From Candidatus Aminicenantes bacterium JdFR-78 (GTDB taxonomy: Bacteria; Acidobacteriota; Aminicenantia; JdFR-78), in the NCBI GenBank assembly GCA_002010665.1, contig MTON01000037.1, positions 1-40,026 on the forward strand: DNA of 40,026 bases. The letters run 5' to 3'. The position numbers were made by a program, and so were the translations under genes. Below, piece after piece: positions 5,581 to 14,198 of this stretch. The notes below the pieces were generated by a model. It saw only the letters and a list, made by a program, of their open reading frames with translations, had not been told where the DNA came from and did not search any database. Every line of letters starts with the position of its first letter. Within the stretch, counting starts at the first letter, position 1.

Positions 5581-7851
5581 ATGAGATTAAAAAAATTATT
5601 AATAATAAATCTAATAATCCTAATAGTTCTATCTTATTCTTCCATTTTTGCCGAAGAGACTAACCAGAAACAAATGAGGCTATTTACAATAAAAGGAAAG
5701 ATTATAGATTGGGAAGAAAAACCAGTAAAAAAAGCAGTGGTTTTAATTCCAGAACTTGGTAAATCAGTGGAATCAGATGATTCAGGCAATTTTGAAATAA
5801 ATGGAATCCCTGAGGGAAGATATCACATAGAAGTCTATGCAGAGGGCTTTATAAATTATTCTTCTGATTTTTTCATACTAAAACAGAATGAGCTCAATTT
5901 TAGAATAATCCTTATAAAAAAATTAAAAGAGGAAATAGTTGTTACTGCTACAAGAACCCCAAAATTATTCGATGAGGTTCCGGTTAAAACTGACGTGATA
6001 AATGCAGAAGAAATTGTAAATAAGGCTGCTGTGAACCTGGCTGAGACACTTTATCAGACCACAGGTGTAAGGGTTGAAAATGACTGTCAGAACTGTAATT
6101 TCACTCAGGTTCGAATAAATGGAATGGAAGGGAAATATACTCAGATTCTTATTGATAGCTCTCCTGTTTTAAGCGCTATGACAGGAGTATATGGGCTTGA
6201 GCAAATTCCAGCCGAGATGATTGAAAGGGTGGAGATTGTAAAGGGAGGAGGTTCAGCTCTTTATGGAGGAAATGCTGTCGCTGGTGTCATAAATGTTATA
6301 ACTAAAGAACCAGAGGAAAATAAGACTTTCCTGAAACTTAATCAGGAATATATTTCAGGTCAGCCTTATACAAATCTTGGCTTTCGTTCCAGCCTTATTT
6401 CAAAGGATTTAAATACAAAAGCATATCTATTTGCAAGCTATCAAAAGAGAGAGCCAGTGGATTTAAATGGAGATGGATTCTCTGAATTAGGTTCAATTTC
6501 TAATACTTCTTTTGGGCTTAATTTTTACAATTATTTTCCCTCAATTAACGGGAAAATTAAACTCAGTTTTTTCAGAATATTTGAGGAAAGAAGAGGAGGA
6601 GACCTTTTTGATAAACCTCCCCATGAAGCAAATACGGCCGAATGGGCGAAAACAGATCAAATAGGCTTTAGTTCAGAGTGGAATCATTATTTATCTGAAA
6701 AACTGTATTATAATATTTCCTTTTCCATTGTTGATGCTAAAAGAAATACATATTATGGAAGCCATCAAGACCCAAATGCTTATGGACTTACGAGAAATCC
6801 TTTGTTATTTTTCAATGGGCAGTTAAACTATCAGACAGGCAGTCATGTTCTATCTCTCGGATTTCAATATAAAAGAGACAGAATAAAAGATGAGGCAGTT
6901 GGATATAATAGGATAATCAAAGCCACATATCATGAAAGCGGTTTCTTTTTGCAGGATGATTTTAAATTAAGTCGAATCATATCAATTTTGACAGGAATAA
7001 GGTTAAATAAACATTCAGCGATAAAGAAGCTAATAGTAACCCCGAGATTCAGTATACTGTTAAATCTAACTGAAACTCTAAACTTTAGAACTTCATTTTC
7101 TACTGGATTCAGAGCACCTCAGGTTTTTGATGAAGATTTACATATAACCCAGGTTGGTGGTGAGGGAATGATGGTTGTTAATTCCCCTGATTTAAAGGAA
7201 GAAAGCTCCTTTAGTATTAGTGGTGGTTTTGATTATGGAAAACAAATTGGAAAAAATTTAATTCAATTCAGTGTGGAAGGATTTTATAGCAGGCTTTCAG
7301 ACACATTTATTCTCCGTGAAATAAAACGAATTGAAAATGCACGAATTATGGAAAGAATAAATGGCTCTGGCTCAAAGGTTTATGGATTATCCTTTGATTT
7401 TGGTTTAATTTTAGGACCAAAAATCAATTTCTCTTCGGGATGGACCATTCAGAGGAGTGAACTTGACGAGCCTGAACCGAATTTTAATTGCAGGGAATTT
7501 TTTAGAACACCCAATAGTTATGGTTATGTTACCATGAATTACAAAAATGAGAGATTAATTAATATGAATATTTCCATGGAATACACAGGGAAAATGAAAG
7601 TTCCTCATTTTGCTGGATATATTGAAAAAGATACCCTTGAAATAACATCTCCATTTTATGTATTAAATATTAAAATCGATAGAATTGTTAATTTCTCAGA
7701 AAATACAGCTGTACGGTTTTTTATCGGAGCATACAATATACTCAACTCTTATCAGAAGGACTTGGATAAAGGAGTGAACAGAGACTCGGGTTATGTTTAT
7801 GGACCTTCTAAACCAAGAACTTTTTATGCAGGCTTTGAATTTTCATTCTGA
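5581..7851 (+). CDS. TonB-dependent outer-membrane receptor with carboxypeptidase-regulatory-like domain
   Basis: A 756-residue receptor. A signal peptide covers about residues 1-25, an Ig-like carboxypeptidase-regulatory domain about 33-112 (KGKIIDWEEKPVKKAVVLIP), the plug about 115-235 (EEIVVTATRTPKLFDEVPVK to GVINVITKEP), and a long beta-barrel follows to a terminal phenylalanine (AGFEFSF). The plug carries NDCQNCNF, a CxxC insert. Such receptors import metal chelates, haem, vitamin B12 or other ligands using TonB energy; the ligand cannot be read here. Proximity to fur favours an iron-related substrate, though no strong Fur box lies directly upstream. GGAGGGG precedes the ATG. The 3' end overlaps the convergent radical SAM gene by 28 bases. 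Confidence 0.93.
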   Translation: MRLKKLLIINLIILIVLSYSSIFAEETNQKQMRLFTIKGKIIDWEEKPVKKAVVLIPELGKSVESDDSGNFEINGIPEGRYHIEVYAEGFINYSSDFFILKQNELNFRIILIKKLKEEIVVTATRTPKLFDEVPVKTDVINAEEIVNKAAVNLAETLYQTTGVRVENDCQNCNFTQVRINGMEGKYTQILIDSSPVLSAMTGVYGLEQIPAEMIERVEIVKGGGSALYGGNAVAGVINVITKEPEENKTFLKLNQEYISGQPYTNLGFRSSLISKDLNTKAYLFASYQKREPVDLNGDGFSELGSISNTSFGLNFYNYFPSINGKIKLSFFRIFEERRGGDLFDKPPHEANTAEWAKTDQIGFSSEWNHYLSEKLYYNISFSIVDAKRNTYYGSHQDPNAYGLTRNPLLFFNGQLNYQTGSHVLSLGFQYKRDRIKDEAVGYNRIIKATYHESGFFLQDDFKLSRIISILTGIRLNKHSAIKKLIVTPRFSILLNLTETLNFRTSFSTGFRAPQVFDEDLHITQVGGEGMMVVNSPDLKEESSFSISGGFDYGKQIGKNLIQFSVEGFYSRLSDTFILREIKRIENARIMERINGSGSKVYGLSFDFGLILGPKINFSSGWTIQRSELDEPEPNFNCREFFRTPNSYGYVTMNYKNERLINMNISMEYTGKMKVPHFAGYIEKDTLEITSPFYVLNIKIDRIVNFSENTAVRFFIGAYNILNSYQKDLDKGVNRDSGYVYGPSKPRTFYAGFEFSF

Positions 7852-8807
7852 ACAAGATTAAAATCACTATAAATTTTTCTTGCTAAACAGATGTCCTTAG
7901 ATTCCGAATCATTCATGCTGGAATAATAGATTTCTAAATTTTTTTTAAATTTCTCATACCCATTGGTTACAAAATCTCTCCAAATGTCTAAAAATCTTCT
8001 TTCCTTAATATTCCCTAATTTAAATTCCTGGTTTTCTCTTAAAAATCCACACGGAAATACATCTCCGTTTACTGTAACAGTTATAAAATCAGCACCAGCT
8101 GGACAGCTATTCTTTTTCAATTCATAAAATGCACAATCCATCGAGCAATCAACCATAATTCTGACTTTTCCATTATTCTCATATCTTTTTAAATCAATTA
8201 ATGTTTCCATTAACATGTCTTTTGGAACTAAAAGCTCTTTCTGTTGTTCTGCACCCCTTCCAGCAGGAATAAAGCCAAGAATAAAAAGATTTTTAACACC
8301 AAGAGTTGAACACAGTTCCACCATTTTAGGAATATCTCTGTAATTGATTCTATTTAAAACAAAAGCCACAGTAACTTTAAAACCTTCCTCTATAAGGAGT
8401 TTTATTCCTTCACAGGTTTTCTGAAATAAATTCCTTCCATCTCCTCTTATTATTTCATGCTTTTCAGGATCAGGCCCATCAAGGCTGACAAAAATCTCCT
8501 TAATCCGTGCTTTCTTCAGATTGTTTATAATCTTTTTATTAATGAAATATCCGGATGTGTTTATAATTACTTTCGGTATTCTATCTGCAGCAAATTTCAA
8601 TAATTCGTAAATATCCTGCCTTGCTAAAGGCTCCCCTCCAATTACATCAAAAATCCTGACACCAAGTTTGGCACAATCCTCTACAAGTTCAATATAATTT
8701 TCATTGGGCAAATCAGTCTTTTCTTCTCCTGCCCTCAAACTGCAGTGAACACAATGCAGAGGACATCTCAAAGTAATCTCAATCTCCACATGATATGGAC
8801 CTCTCAT
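7824..8807 (-). CDS. Radical SAM protein with SPASM-like C-terminal region
   Basis: About 327 residues from the ATG at 8807, preferred over an upstream GTG because AAGAAGG is properly spaced before it. The radical SAM motif CPLHCVHC (CxxxCxxC) is near residue 15, followed by GGEPLAR and VSLDGPDPEKHE. The C-terminal part has CSMDC, SCPAGADFITVTVNGDVFPC and LGNIKERRFLDIW, as in SPASM proteins of the PqqE/anSME/NirJ type. The closing CxxC of a standard SPASM domain is missing; only one late Cys (KDICLAR) is present, so auxiliary cluster binding may differ. Likely a peptide- or cofactor-modifying enzyme. It is the last gene of the lysS-lol operon and converges on the TonB receptor gene. Confidence 0.85.
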   Translation of the reverse strand: MRGPYHVEIEITLRCPLHCVHCSLRAGEEKTDLPNENYIELVEDCAKLGVRIFDVIGGEPLARQDIYELLKFAADRIPKVIINTSGYFINKKIINNLKKARIKEIFVSLDGPDPEKHEIIRGDGRNLFQKTCEGIKLLIEEGFKVTVAFVLNRINYRDIPKMVELCSTLGVKNLFILGFIPAGRGAEQQKELLVPKDMLMETLIDLKRYENNGKVRIMVDCSMDCAFYELKKNSCPAGADFITVTVNGDVFPCGFLRENQEFKLGNIKERRFLDIWRDFVTNGYEKFKKNLEIYYSSMNDSESKDICLARKIYSDFNLVQNENSKPA

Positions 8808-8825
8808 TTTTATCACCTTCTTTTC

Positions 8826-9506
8826 TTATATTTTTTCTATTAGCTTTCCCTTTTCCAACAGAAAAACTCTGTCACAGTGTTCAGCTATTCTCTCATTATG
8901 AGTTACAATAATAGATGTTAAACCCTTTTCTTTATGCAGGTTCTTTATCAATTTTATTATACCCTCTCCTGTTTTCCAGTCAAGATTCCCTGTTGGTTCA
9001 TCAGCAAGAAGTAATACGGGTTCAGTAACAAGAGAACGTGCAATTGCAACCCTTTGTTGCTCTCCTGCTGATAATTTATTCGGCTTTATATTTATTTTAG
9101 CTTCAAGTCCCACTTCTTTTAATAATCTCAAAGCTTTCTCTTTTGCTTCATTAAAGTCATTTTTACGAATTAGAAGGGGAATAATAACATTTTCAAGTGC
9201 TGTAAATTCTGGAAGAAGGTGATAAAATTGAAAAACAAAACCTATTTTTTTGTTTCGAATCTCTGCTAAACCAGCTTCACTTTTTGAAAATATATCCTCT
9301 CCTTCCAAAAAAACTTTTCCCCTTGTCGGACGATCAAGGGCTCCAAGTAAATTCAGGAGAGTTGTTTTTCCAGCTCCTGAAACCCCCATAATTCCAACAA
9401 AATCTCCCTTTTGAACAGTAAAATTCAAGTTCTCAAAAACCTTTAGATAGCCATCAGGTGTTGGATAAAATTTCGTTAAATCTTTTGTTTCAATTATTTT
9501 ATTCAT
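8826..9506 (-). CDS. lolD: Lipoprotein-releasing ABC transporter ATPase LolD
   Basis: A 226-residue MacB/LolD-type ABC ATPase. Walker A GVSGAGKTT is near residues 41-49, the Q-loop QFYHLLPEFT near 93-102, the signature LSAGEQQRVAIARSL near 143-157, Walker B VLLLADEPTGNLDW near 162-175, and the switch His in VTHNERIAEH. It overlaps the permease gene upstream by eight bases, giving the usual LolC/E-LolD pair. The complex extracts lipoproteins from the inner membrane for transfer to the outer membrane. MacB-like exporters share these motifs, but the permease partner supports LolD. Confidence 0.9.
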   Translation of the reverse strand: MNKIIETKDLTKFYPTPDGYLKVFENLNFTVQKGDFVGIMGVSGAGKTTLLNLLGALDRPTRGKVFLEGEDIFSKSEAGLAEIRNKKIGFVFQFYHLLPEFTALENVIIPLLIRKNDFNEAKEKALRLLKEVGLEAKINIKPNKLSAGEQQRVAIARSLVTEPVLLLADEPTGNLDWKTGEGIIKLIKNLHKEKGLTSIIVTHNERIAEHCDRVFLLEKGKLIEKI

Positions 9507-10719
9507 ATTTTAAGGCTATAACAGGATCAACCTTTGAAGCTCTATGGGAAGGAAAAAGTGTTGAGAGAAAACTTATCAAAAGTGCCACTCCCACGATAAT
9601 CAGAAAATCAAGGGTCTTTATTTTAAAAGGAATATAGGATAATTGATAAATATCAATTGGAACTTTTATTAATTTGAAAGTGTTTGCTATCCAGCATGTA
9701 AGCAATCCAAGAAGACTTCCAAAAAAGGTTCCAAACACACCTATCATTGCACCCTGTAAAAAGAAAATTCTTTTTATATTTTTCGATGTTGCTCCCAGGG
9801 ATACTAGGATTCCAATATCCTTTGTTTTCTCCATTACCATAAGAATCAAGGTTGCAATGATATTCAGAGCTGCAACAAGAACAATCAGGGTAATTGTTAA
9901 GAATAATACATTCTTCTCGAGTTTAAGAGCAGAAAAAAGAGTCTTATTAAGTTCCATCCAGGTTGTGATGTAAAGGGGAACCAGTATGATTTTTTTTATC
10001 TCTTTTGCGATCTTATCCGCATCAAATATCTTTTCAATCTTAATTTGTAAATAATGTATTCTATTATCAAGATTGAAAAGTTTTTGAGCAGTAGAGAGAG
10101 AAATGAGTGCAGTGGAAGAATCAAATTCATAGAGCCCTGTCTTAAAAATTCCGACCACAACCATTCTTCTCATTTTTGGAAGAATTCCGATTGGAGAAAG
10201 ACGAGGAGTAGTTGTTAAAACAGTGACAGTATCCCCTACATTTACTCCAAGATTAAAAGCCATCTCACTTCCAAGAAGTATACCAGGCTTTTCTCTTTCT
10301 TGCTCAATAATTTTCCCTTCTTCAAGATTCTTAAGCCAGGAGGAATACTTTACTTCTTCTCTAAAATTAATACCTTTTAGGACTGCACCAATTGTTTTGT
10401 ACGGACTTTTAATTAAAACAGTCTGATAAGCAACAGGTGTGACCGACTCAACACCCTTTATTTCTTTTATTTTATTTGCGAGCTCTGAATAGTTCTTTAT
10501 CCCCTCTCCTGTTAAACTGCTAACCATAATGTGGGAGGTTGTTCTCAGAATTTTATCCTGTATGTCTTCCTGGAAACCTGTAATGAGCGCGATAGCAATT
10601 ATTAATGCCATTACACCGATTGTTATTCCGAGAATGGAGATAAAGGTTATAACAGAAATAAAAGCCTGTTTGCGTTTTGCTGTTAAGTATCTCTTTGCAA
10701 TAAAGAATTCAAATTTCAT
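9499..10719 (-). CDS. Lipoprotein-releasing system permease, LolC/LolE family
   Basis: A 406-residue permease with the LolC/E layout: an N-terminal amphipathic and membrane segment (FIAKRYLTAKRKQAFISVIT, then a hydrophobic helix to about residue 50), a large periplasmic domain (about 50-265), and three C-terminal membrane helices. KTKDIGILVSLGATSKNIKR is the characteristic cytoplasmic loop before the third helix, and the protein ends HRASKVDPVIALKYE as in FtsX/LolC proteins. Only one permease gene accompanies lolD, so it probably forms a homodimer (LolF-like) as in many non-enteric diderms. It begins eight bases after lysS ends. Confidence 0.9.
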   Translation of the reverse strand: MKFEFFIAKRYLTAKRKQAFISVITFISILGITIGVMALIIAIALITGFQEDIQDKILRTTSHIMVSSLTGEGIKNYSELANKIKEIKGVESVTPVAYQTVLIKSPYKTIGAVLKGINFREEVKYSSWLKNLEEGKIIEQEREKPGILLGSEMAFNLGVNVGDTVTVLTTTPRLSPIGILPKMRRMVVVGIFKTGLYEFDSSTALISLSTAQKLFNLDNRIHYLQIKIEKIFDADKIAKEIKKIILVPLYITTWMELNKTLFSALKLEKNVLFLTITLIVLVAALNIIATLILMVMEKTKDIGILVSLGATSKNIKRIFFLQGAMIGVFGTFFGSLLGLLTCWIANTFKLIKVPIDIYQLSYIPFKIKTLDFLIIVGVALLISFLSTLFPSHRASKVDPVIALKYE

Positions 10720-10726
10720 TTAAAAA

Positions 10727-12211
10727 TCAATCGGTTTTAGGTCTTAAAAGAGGAAACAGAATAACTTCACGAATGGATGGCTTGTTTGCAAAAATCATTA
10801 CCAGACGGTCAATTCCTATTCCCTCTCCTGCAGTCGGAGGCATTCCATATTCAAGTGCAGTAAGGAAATCTTCATCTATCAAATGAGCTTCCTCAACTCC
10901 AGCCTCTCTCTCAGCGAGTTGCATCTCAAATCTCTCTCTTTGTTCTTTTGGGTCATTCAACTCACTGAAAGCATTAGCAATTTCCATTCCTCCAATTATT
11001 AATTCAAATCTTTCTACCTCTTCTGGATTATCAGGACACGCTTTTGAAAGAGGAGATATTTCTTTTGGATGATTTATTACAAAAGTGGGCTGAATCAATT
11101 TGGGTTTAACGAGCTTATCAAAAATTATATCAAGTGCCTTTCCATAAGAAATTACCTCCTTACCTGTCTCAAAATTCTTTGCGATTTTAATAACCTCTTC
11201 TCTATTATCAAATTTTGATGGTGTTAAACCGCTGTGATAGACAATTGCATCTTTAAATTTAATCCTTTTAAAAGGAGGTTTAAAGGAAATAGTATGTTCT
11301 TTAAACTTAACCTCCAATGTATTAAGAAGAGTCTTTGCAAGATAGGAAAGCATTTCTTCTGTCAAGTTCATTAAATCATTATAGTCACTGTATGCCTGAT
11401 AAAACTCAAGCATTGTAAATTCAGGATTGTGCTGAGAAGAAATACCTTCATTCCTGAAATTTCTGTTAATTTCATATACCTTTTCATAACCGCCAACGAC
11501 CAATCTCTTAAGATAAAGTTCTGGAGCAATTCTCAGATATAGATTTATACCAAGTGCATTGTGATATGTTTCAAAGGGACGAGCTAAAGCACCACCAGGA
11601 ATTGGTTGCATCATAGGAGTTTCAACCTCAACATATCCCATTCCATCCAAAAATTTTCTGATTTCTTTTATTAATTTGCTTCTTAAATCAAAAATTTTTC
11701 TGACCTCTGGATTGACTATCAAATCCAGATAACGCTGTCTATATCTTATTTCCACATCTTGCAATCCATGCCATTTCTCTGGTAAAGGATGAAAGGACTT
11801 TACCAGAAAAGTAAAATTCTCTACAAGAACTGTTAATTCATTTGTTTTTGTTCTGAATAGTCTTCCTTTAATTCCTATAAAATCACCTATGTCAAAGAGA
11901 TCAAATATCTTATAATTCTCTTTTCCAACTATATCTTCTTTTATATAACCCTGAATTTTTGATAGCCCATCATAAATATGAAAAAAAGTTGCTCTTCCCA
12001 TTCTCCTTATTGAAATTATTCTTCCAGGGACAGAAACTTTAATTTCTTTCTTTTCAAGTTCTTCATGGGATAAGTTAGAGAACTCTTTTACAATCTCGCT
12101 CACAGAATGAGTCTTGTCAAATTTTTTTGGATAGGGATTAATTCCAAGTTCCATTAATTTTTTGAGTTTTTCCTCACGAGCTATTTCCTGATCAGTCTTC
12201 TGATTCCTCAT
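10727..12211 (-). CDS. lysS: Lysyl-tRNA synthetase, class II
   Basis: A 494-residue enzyme of the usual class II LysRS length. The N-terminal OB-fold anticodon-binding domain is at about residues 50-165 (VPGRIISIRRMGRATFFHIY). Class II motif 1 covers EVETPMMQPIPGGALARPF, motif 2 is FRNEGISSQHNPEFTMLEFY, and motif 3 is GEGIGIDRLVMIF near the C-terminus. It charges tRNA-Lys in the cytoplasm. AAGGGGAAG precedes the ATG. The start overlaps the end of nusB by 20 bases. The lysS-lolC/E-lolD order is common in several anaerobic and acidobacterial-type diderms. Confidence 0.97.
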   Translation of the reverse strand: MRNQKTDQEIAREEKLKKLMELGINPYPKKFDKTHSVSEIVKEFSNLSHEELEKKEIKVSVPGRIISIRRMGRATFFHIYDGLSKIQGYIKEDIVGKENYKIFDLFDIGDFIGIKGRLFRTKTNELTVLVENFTFLVKSFHPLPEKWHGLQDVEIRYRQRYLDLIVNPEVRKIFDLRSKLIKEIRKFLDGMGYVEVETPMMQPIPGGALARPFETYHNALGINLYLRIAPELYLKRLVVGGYEKVYEINRNFRNEGISSQHNPEFTMLEFYQAYSDYNDLMNLTEEMLSYLAKTLLNTLEVKFKEHTISFKPPFKRIKFKDAIVYHSGLTPSKFDNREEVIKIAKNFETGKEVISYGKALDIIFDKLVKPKLIQPTFVINHPKEISPLSKACPDNPEEVERFELIIGGMEIANAFSELNDPKEQRERFEMQLAEREAGVEEAHLIDEDFLTALEYGMPPTAGEGIGIDRLVMIFANKPSIREVILFPLLRPKTD

Positions 12212-12626
12212 TTTTCTTCCCCTTTCTTATTTTTTTTCTTATTGTATCTAATATTCCATTTACAAATTGACCTGACTCTTCTGTACCATATTTTTTGGCT
12301 ATTTCTATAGCCTCATTTATTATTACAGGATGAGGTATATCCTGTTCAGAAAGCAACTCAAAAGTAGCTATTCTTAAAATATTCCTGTCAACAGTAGCCA
12401 TCCTCGACAATCTCCAGTTTTCTGAACATTCTTCAATTATATTATCTATTTTTTCCTTTGAAGAGATAACTCCACGAACCAACCAATTTGCATATTCCCT
12501 AGTTCTAGCATTTGCTTTTCTTTCTTTCCAGTATTCTTCTATGACCTCCTCATAATTGTCTGGAGAGAATTCAAGCTGGAAAAGAATCTGTAATGCACTT
12601 TCTCTTGCTTTTCTTCTTTCACCCAT
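12192..12626 (-). CDS. nusB: Transcription antitermination protein NusB
   Basis: A 144-residue all-helical RNA-binding protein. The N-terminus RRKARESALQILFQLEF and the C-terminal half with WRLSRMATVDRNILRIATFE and VIINEAIEIAKKYGTEESGQ are characteristic of NusB. It binds boxA RNA with NusE (S10) to promote antitermination of rRNA transcription. It follows ribH by 31 bases, a widespread ribH-nusB pairing, and overlaps lysS by 20 bases. Confidence 0.95.
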   Translation of the reverse strand: MGERRKARESALQILFQLEFSPDNYEEVIEEYWKERKANARTREYANWLVRGVISSKEKIDNIIEECSENWRLSRMATVDRNILRIATFELLSEQDIPHPVIINEAIEIAKKYGTEESGQFVNGILDTIRKKIRKGKKNEESED

Positions 12627-12657
12627 TTTTAAATCTTTTCGATATTCGAGAGGGCTA

Positions 12658-13134
12658 TTAATGCTTGAAACCTGTCTCTTTTAGAAGATTAATCATTTCA
12701 ACAACAGATAAAGCTGCATCCCATCCCTTGTTTCCACTTTTTGTTCCTGCTCTTTCTATCCCCTGTTCTATTGTGTCAACTGTTAAAATTCCATATGCTA
12801 CAGGAACACCGCTTTCAATGGAAATCTGCGCCAGACCTTTTGTAACCTCAGCACTCAGAAAATCAAAGTGGGGAGTATCTCCCCTTATTAATGTTCCAAG
12901 ACAAATTACTCCATCAAATTTATTTGATTCAACAAGATGTTTTAGAACAACGGGTATTTCAAAAGAGCCAGGAACTTTAAAAATAGAAATATTCTCCTCT
13001 TCTGCACCAAGTTTATTGAGTGCATCAAGAGCACCTTCAAGTAATTTGTCTGTAATGAATTGGTTGAATCTGCTTACAATTATTCCAATTTTTAATCCTT
13101 TTGCATTTAATTTTCCTTCATATATTTTTTTCAT
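12658..13134 (-). CDS. ribH: 6,7-dimethyl-8-ribityllumazine synthase
   Basis: A 158-residue lumazine synthase, normal length. Conserved pieces are [20 protein letters not shown] at the N-terminus, [27 protein letters not shown] with the catalytic histidine, [20 protein letters not shown], and [13 protein letters not shown]. It condenses the ribityl uracil intermediate with dihydroxybutanone phosphate in riboflavin synthesis and usually forms a 60-mer or decamer. The other rib genes are not in this window. I found no FMN riboswitch upstream. Confidence 0.96.
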   Translation of the reverse strand: MKKIYEGKLNAKGLKIGIIVSRFNQFITDKLLEGALDALNKLGAEEENISIFKVPGSFEIPVVLKHLVESNKFDGVICLGTLIRGDTPHFDFLSAEVTKGLAQISIESGVPVAYGILTVDTIEQGIERAGTKSGNKGWDAALSVVEMINLLKETGFKH

Positions 13135-13208
13135 TTTTTCTCCTTAAATTTTAATTTTATATCAATCCGACCCAGATTTCATATTAAAATTTTTATTTAT
13201 TTTGAGAT

Positions 13209-13991
13209 TTATTTCCCTTTAAAAACCGGCTTTCTTTTCTCTAAAAAAGCTTTTGTTCCTTCTTTGCTATCCTCTGTTCCGCATACCATACCAAAAAGCT
13301 CTGCCTCAATATCCAAGCCCTCTTCTAAACTTTTATCCAGTCCATTATTAACTGCCTCAAGTGCATACTTAACTGCAATTGGACTATTATTTATTATTTT
13401 CTTTGCAATATCTTTGCATGCGGATAACAATTCTTCTGGAGGAACGACTTTATTGACAAGTCCAATTTCTAGTGCTTGCTGAGCTGTTATCATGTCTCCA
13501 GTAAGGATCAGTTCAAGAGCTTTCCCTTTTCCTACAAGTCTTGCAAGTCGCTGTGTGCCTCCATATCCAGGTATTAAACCGAGTTTTACTTCAGGTTGTC
13601 CAAACATTGCTTTTTCTGATGCAATCCTTATATGACATGCAAGAGTAAGCTCTGTTCCACCCCCCAGAGCGTATCCATTCACTCCTGCTATGACTGGTTT
13701 TCCAAGATTCTCTATCAGGCTAAATACTCTCTGTCCTCTAAGGGAGTATTCCTTTCCTTCTACCATGTTCAATTTTGAAAGCTCCTCAATGTCAGCTCCT
13801 GCAACAAAAGCTTTTTCCCCTGCTCCAGTGATTATGACTACCTTTATTTCTTGATTTTCCTTGAGATGAGTAAATAATTCTTCAAGTTCTTTGATAGTTT
13901 CAATATTTAAAGCATTCAATTTATCAGGCCGATTTATTGTTACAAACCCTATCCCCTCTTCCTGTTTAAATAATAAATTTTTAAATTCCAC
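13209..13991 (-). CDS. Enoyl-CoA hydratase/isomerase (crotonase) family protein
   Basis: A 260-residue crotonase, typical length, starting at GTG with GAGGTG upstream. The oxyanion-hole segment AFVAGADIEEL is near residues 61-72. GYALGGGTELTLACHIRIAS and FGQPEVKLGLIPGYGGTQRL supply the two glutamates used by hydratases. It probably hydrates short-chain enoyl-CoA in fatty acid or butyrate-type metabolism, but crotonases vary in reaction. No other beta-oxidation gene is adjacent. It stands between ribH (74-base gap) and a 207-base non-coding gap. Confidence 0.92.
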   Translation of the reverse strand: MEFKNLLFKQEEGIGFVTINRPDKLNALNIETIKELEELFTHLKENQEIKVVIITGAGEKAFVAGADIEELSKLNMVEGKEYSLRGQRVFSLIENLGKPVIAGVNGYALGGGTELTLACHIRIASEKAMFGQPEVKLGLIPGYGGTQRLARLVGKGKALELILTGDMITAQQALEIGLVNKVVPPEELLSACKDIAKKIINNSPIAVKYALEAVNNGLDKSLEEGLDIEAELFGMVCGTEDSKEGTKAFLEKRKPVFKGK

Positions 13992-14198
13992 TTATTCCAC
14001 CTCACATAAAAATTATAAAGCAGTTTATGTATATCAAATTTACCTTATTTTTGCAACCATATAGCTTTTGTTTTTACATATTAAGATAAAAAATACAAAA
14101 CTTTAGGAATTATTTTTTTGATAATTTATACTTAGAATGATTTATACTTAGGAAAATAAAAAGTTAAAAAAGACCCCAGATATCAAAATTATTATTTT
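13992..14198. other. Non-coding gap of about 200 bases
   Basis: It contains AT-rich sequence and a 12-base direct repeat (ATTTATACTTAG at 14124-14135 and 14140-14151). I see no gene, RNA or clear terminator in it. Confidence 0.5.

Noticed and set aside
14124-14151. 12-base direct repeat ATTTATACTTAG as a regulatory or attachment site
   Set aside because: A single AT-rich repeat in an AT-rich gap, with no nearby integrase, tRNA or matching inverted repeats.
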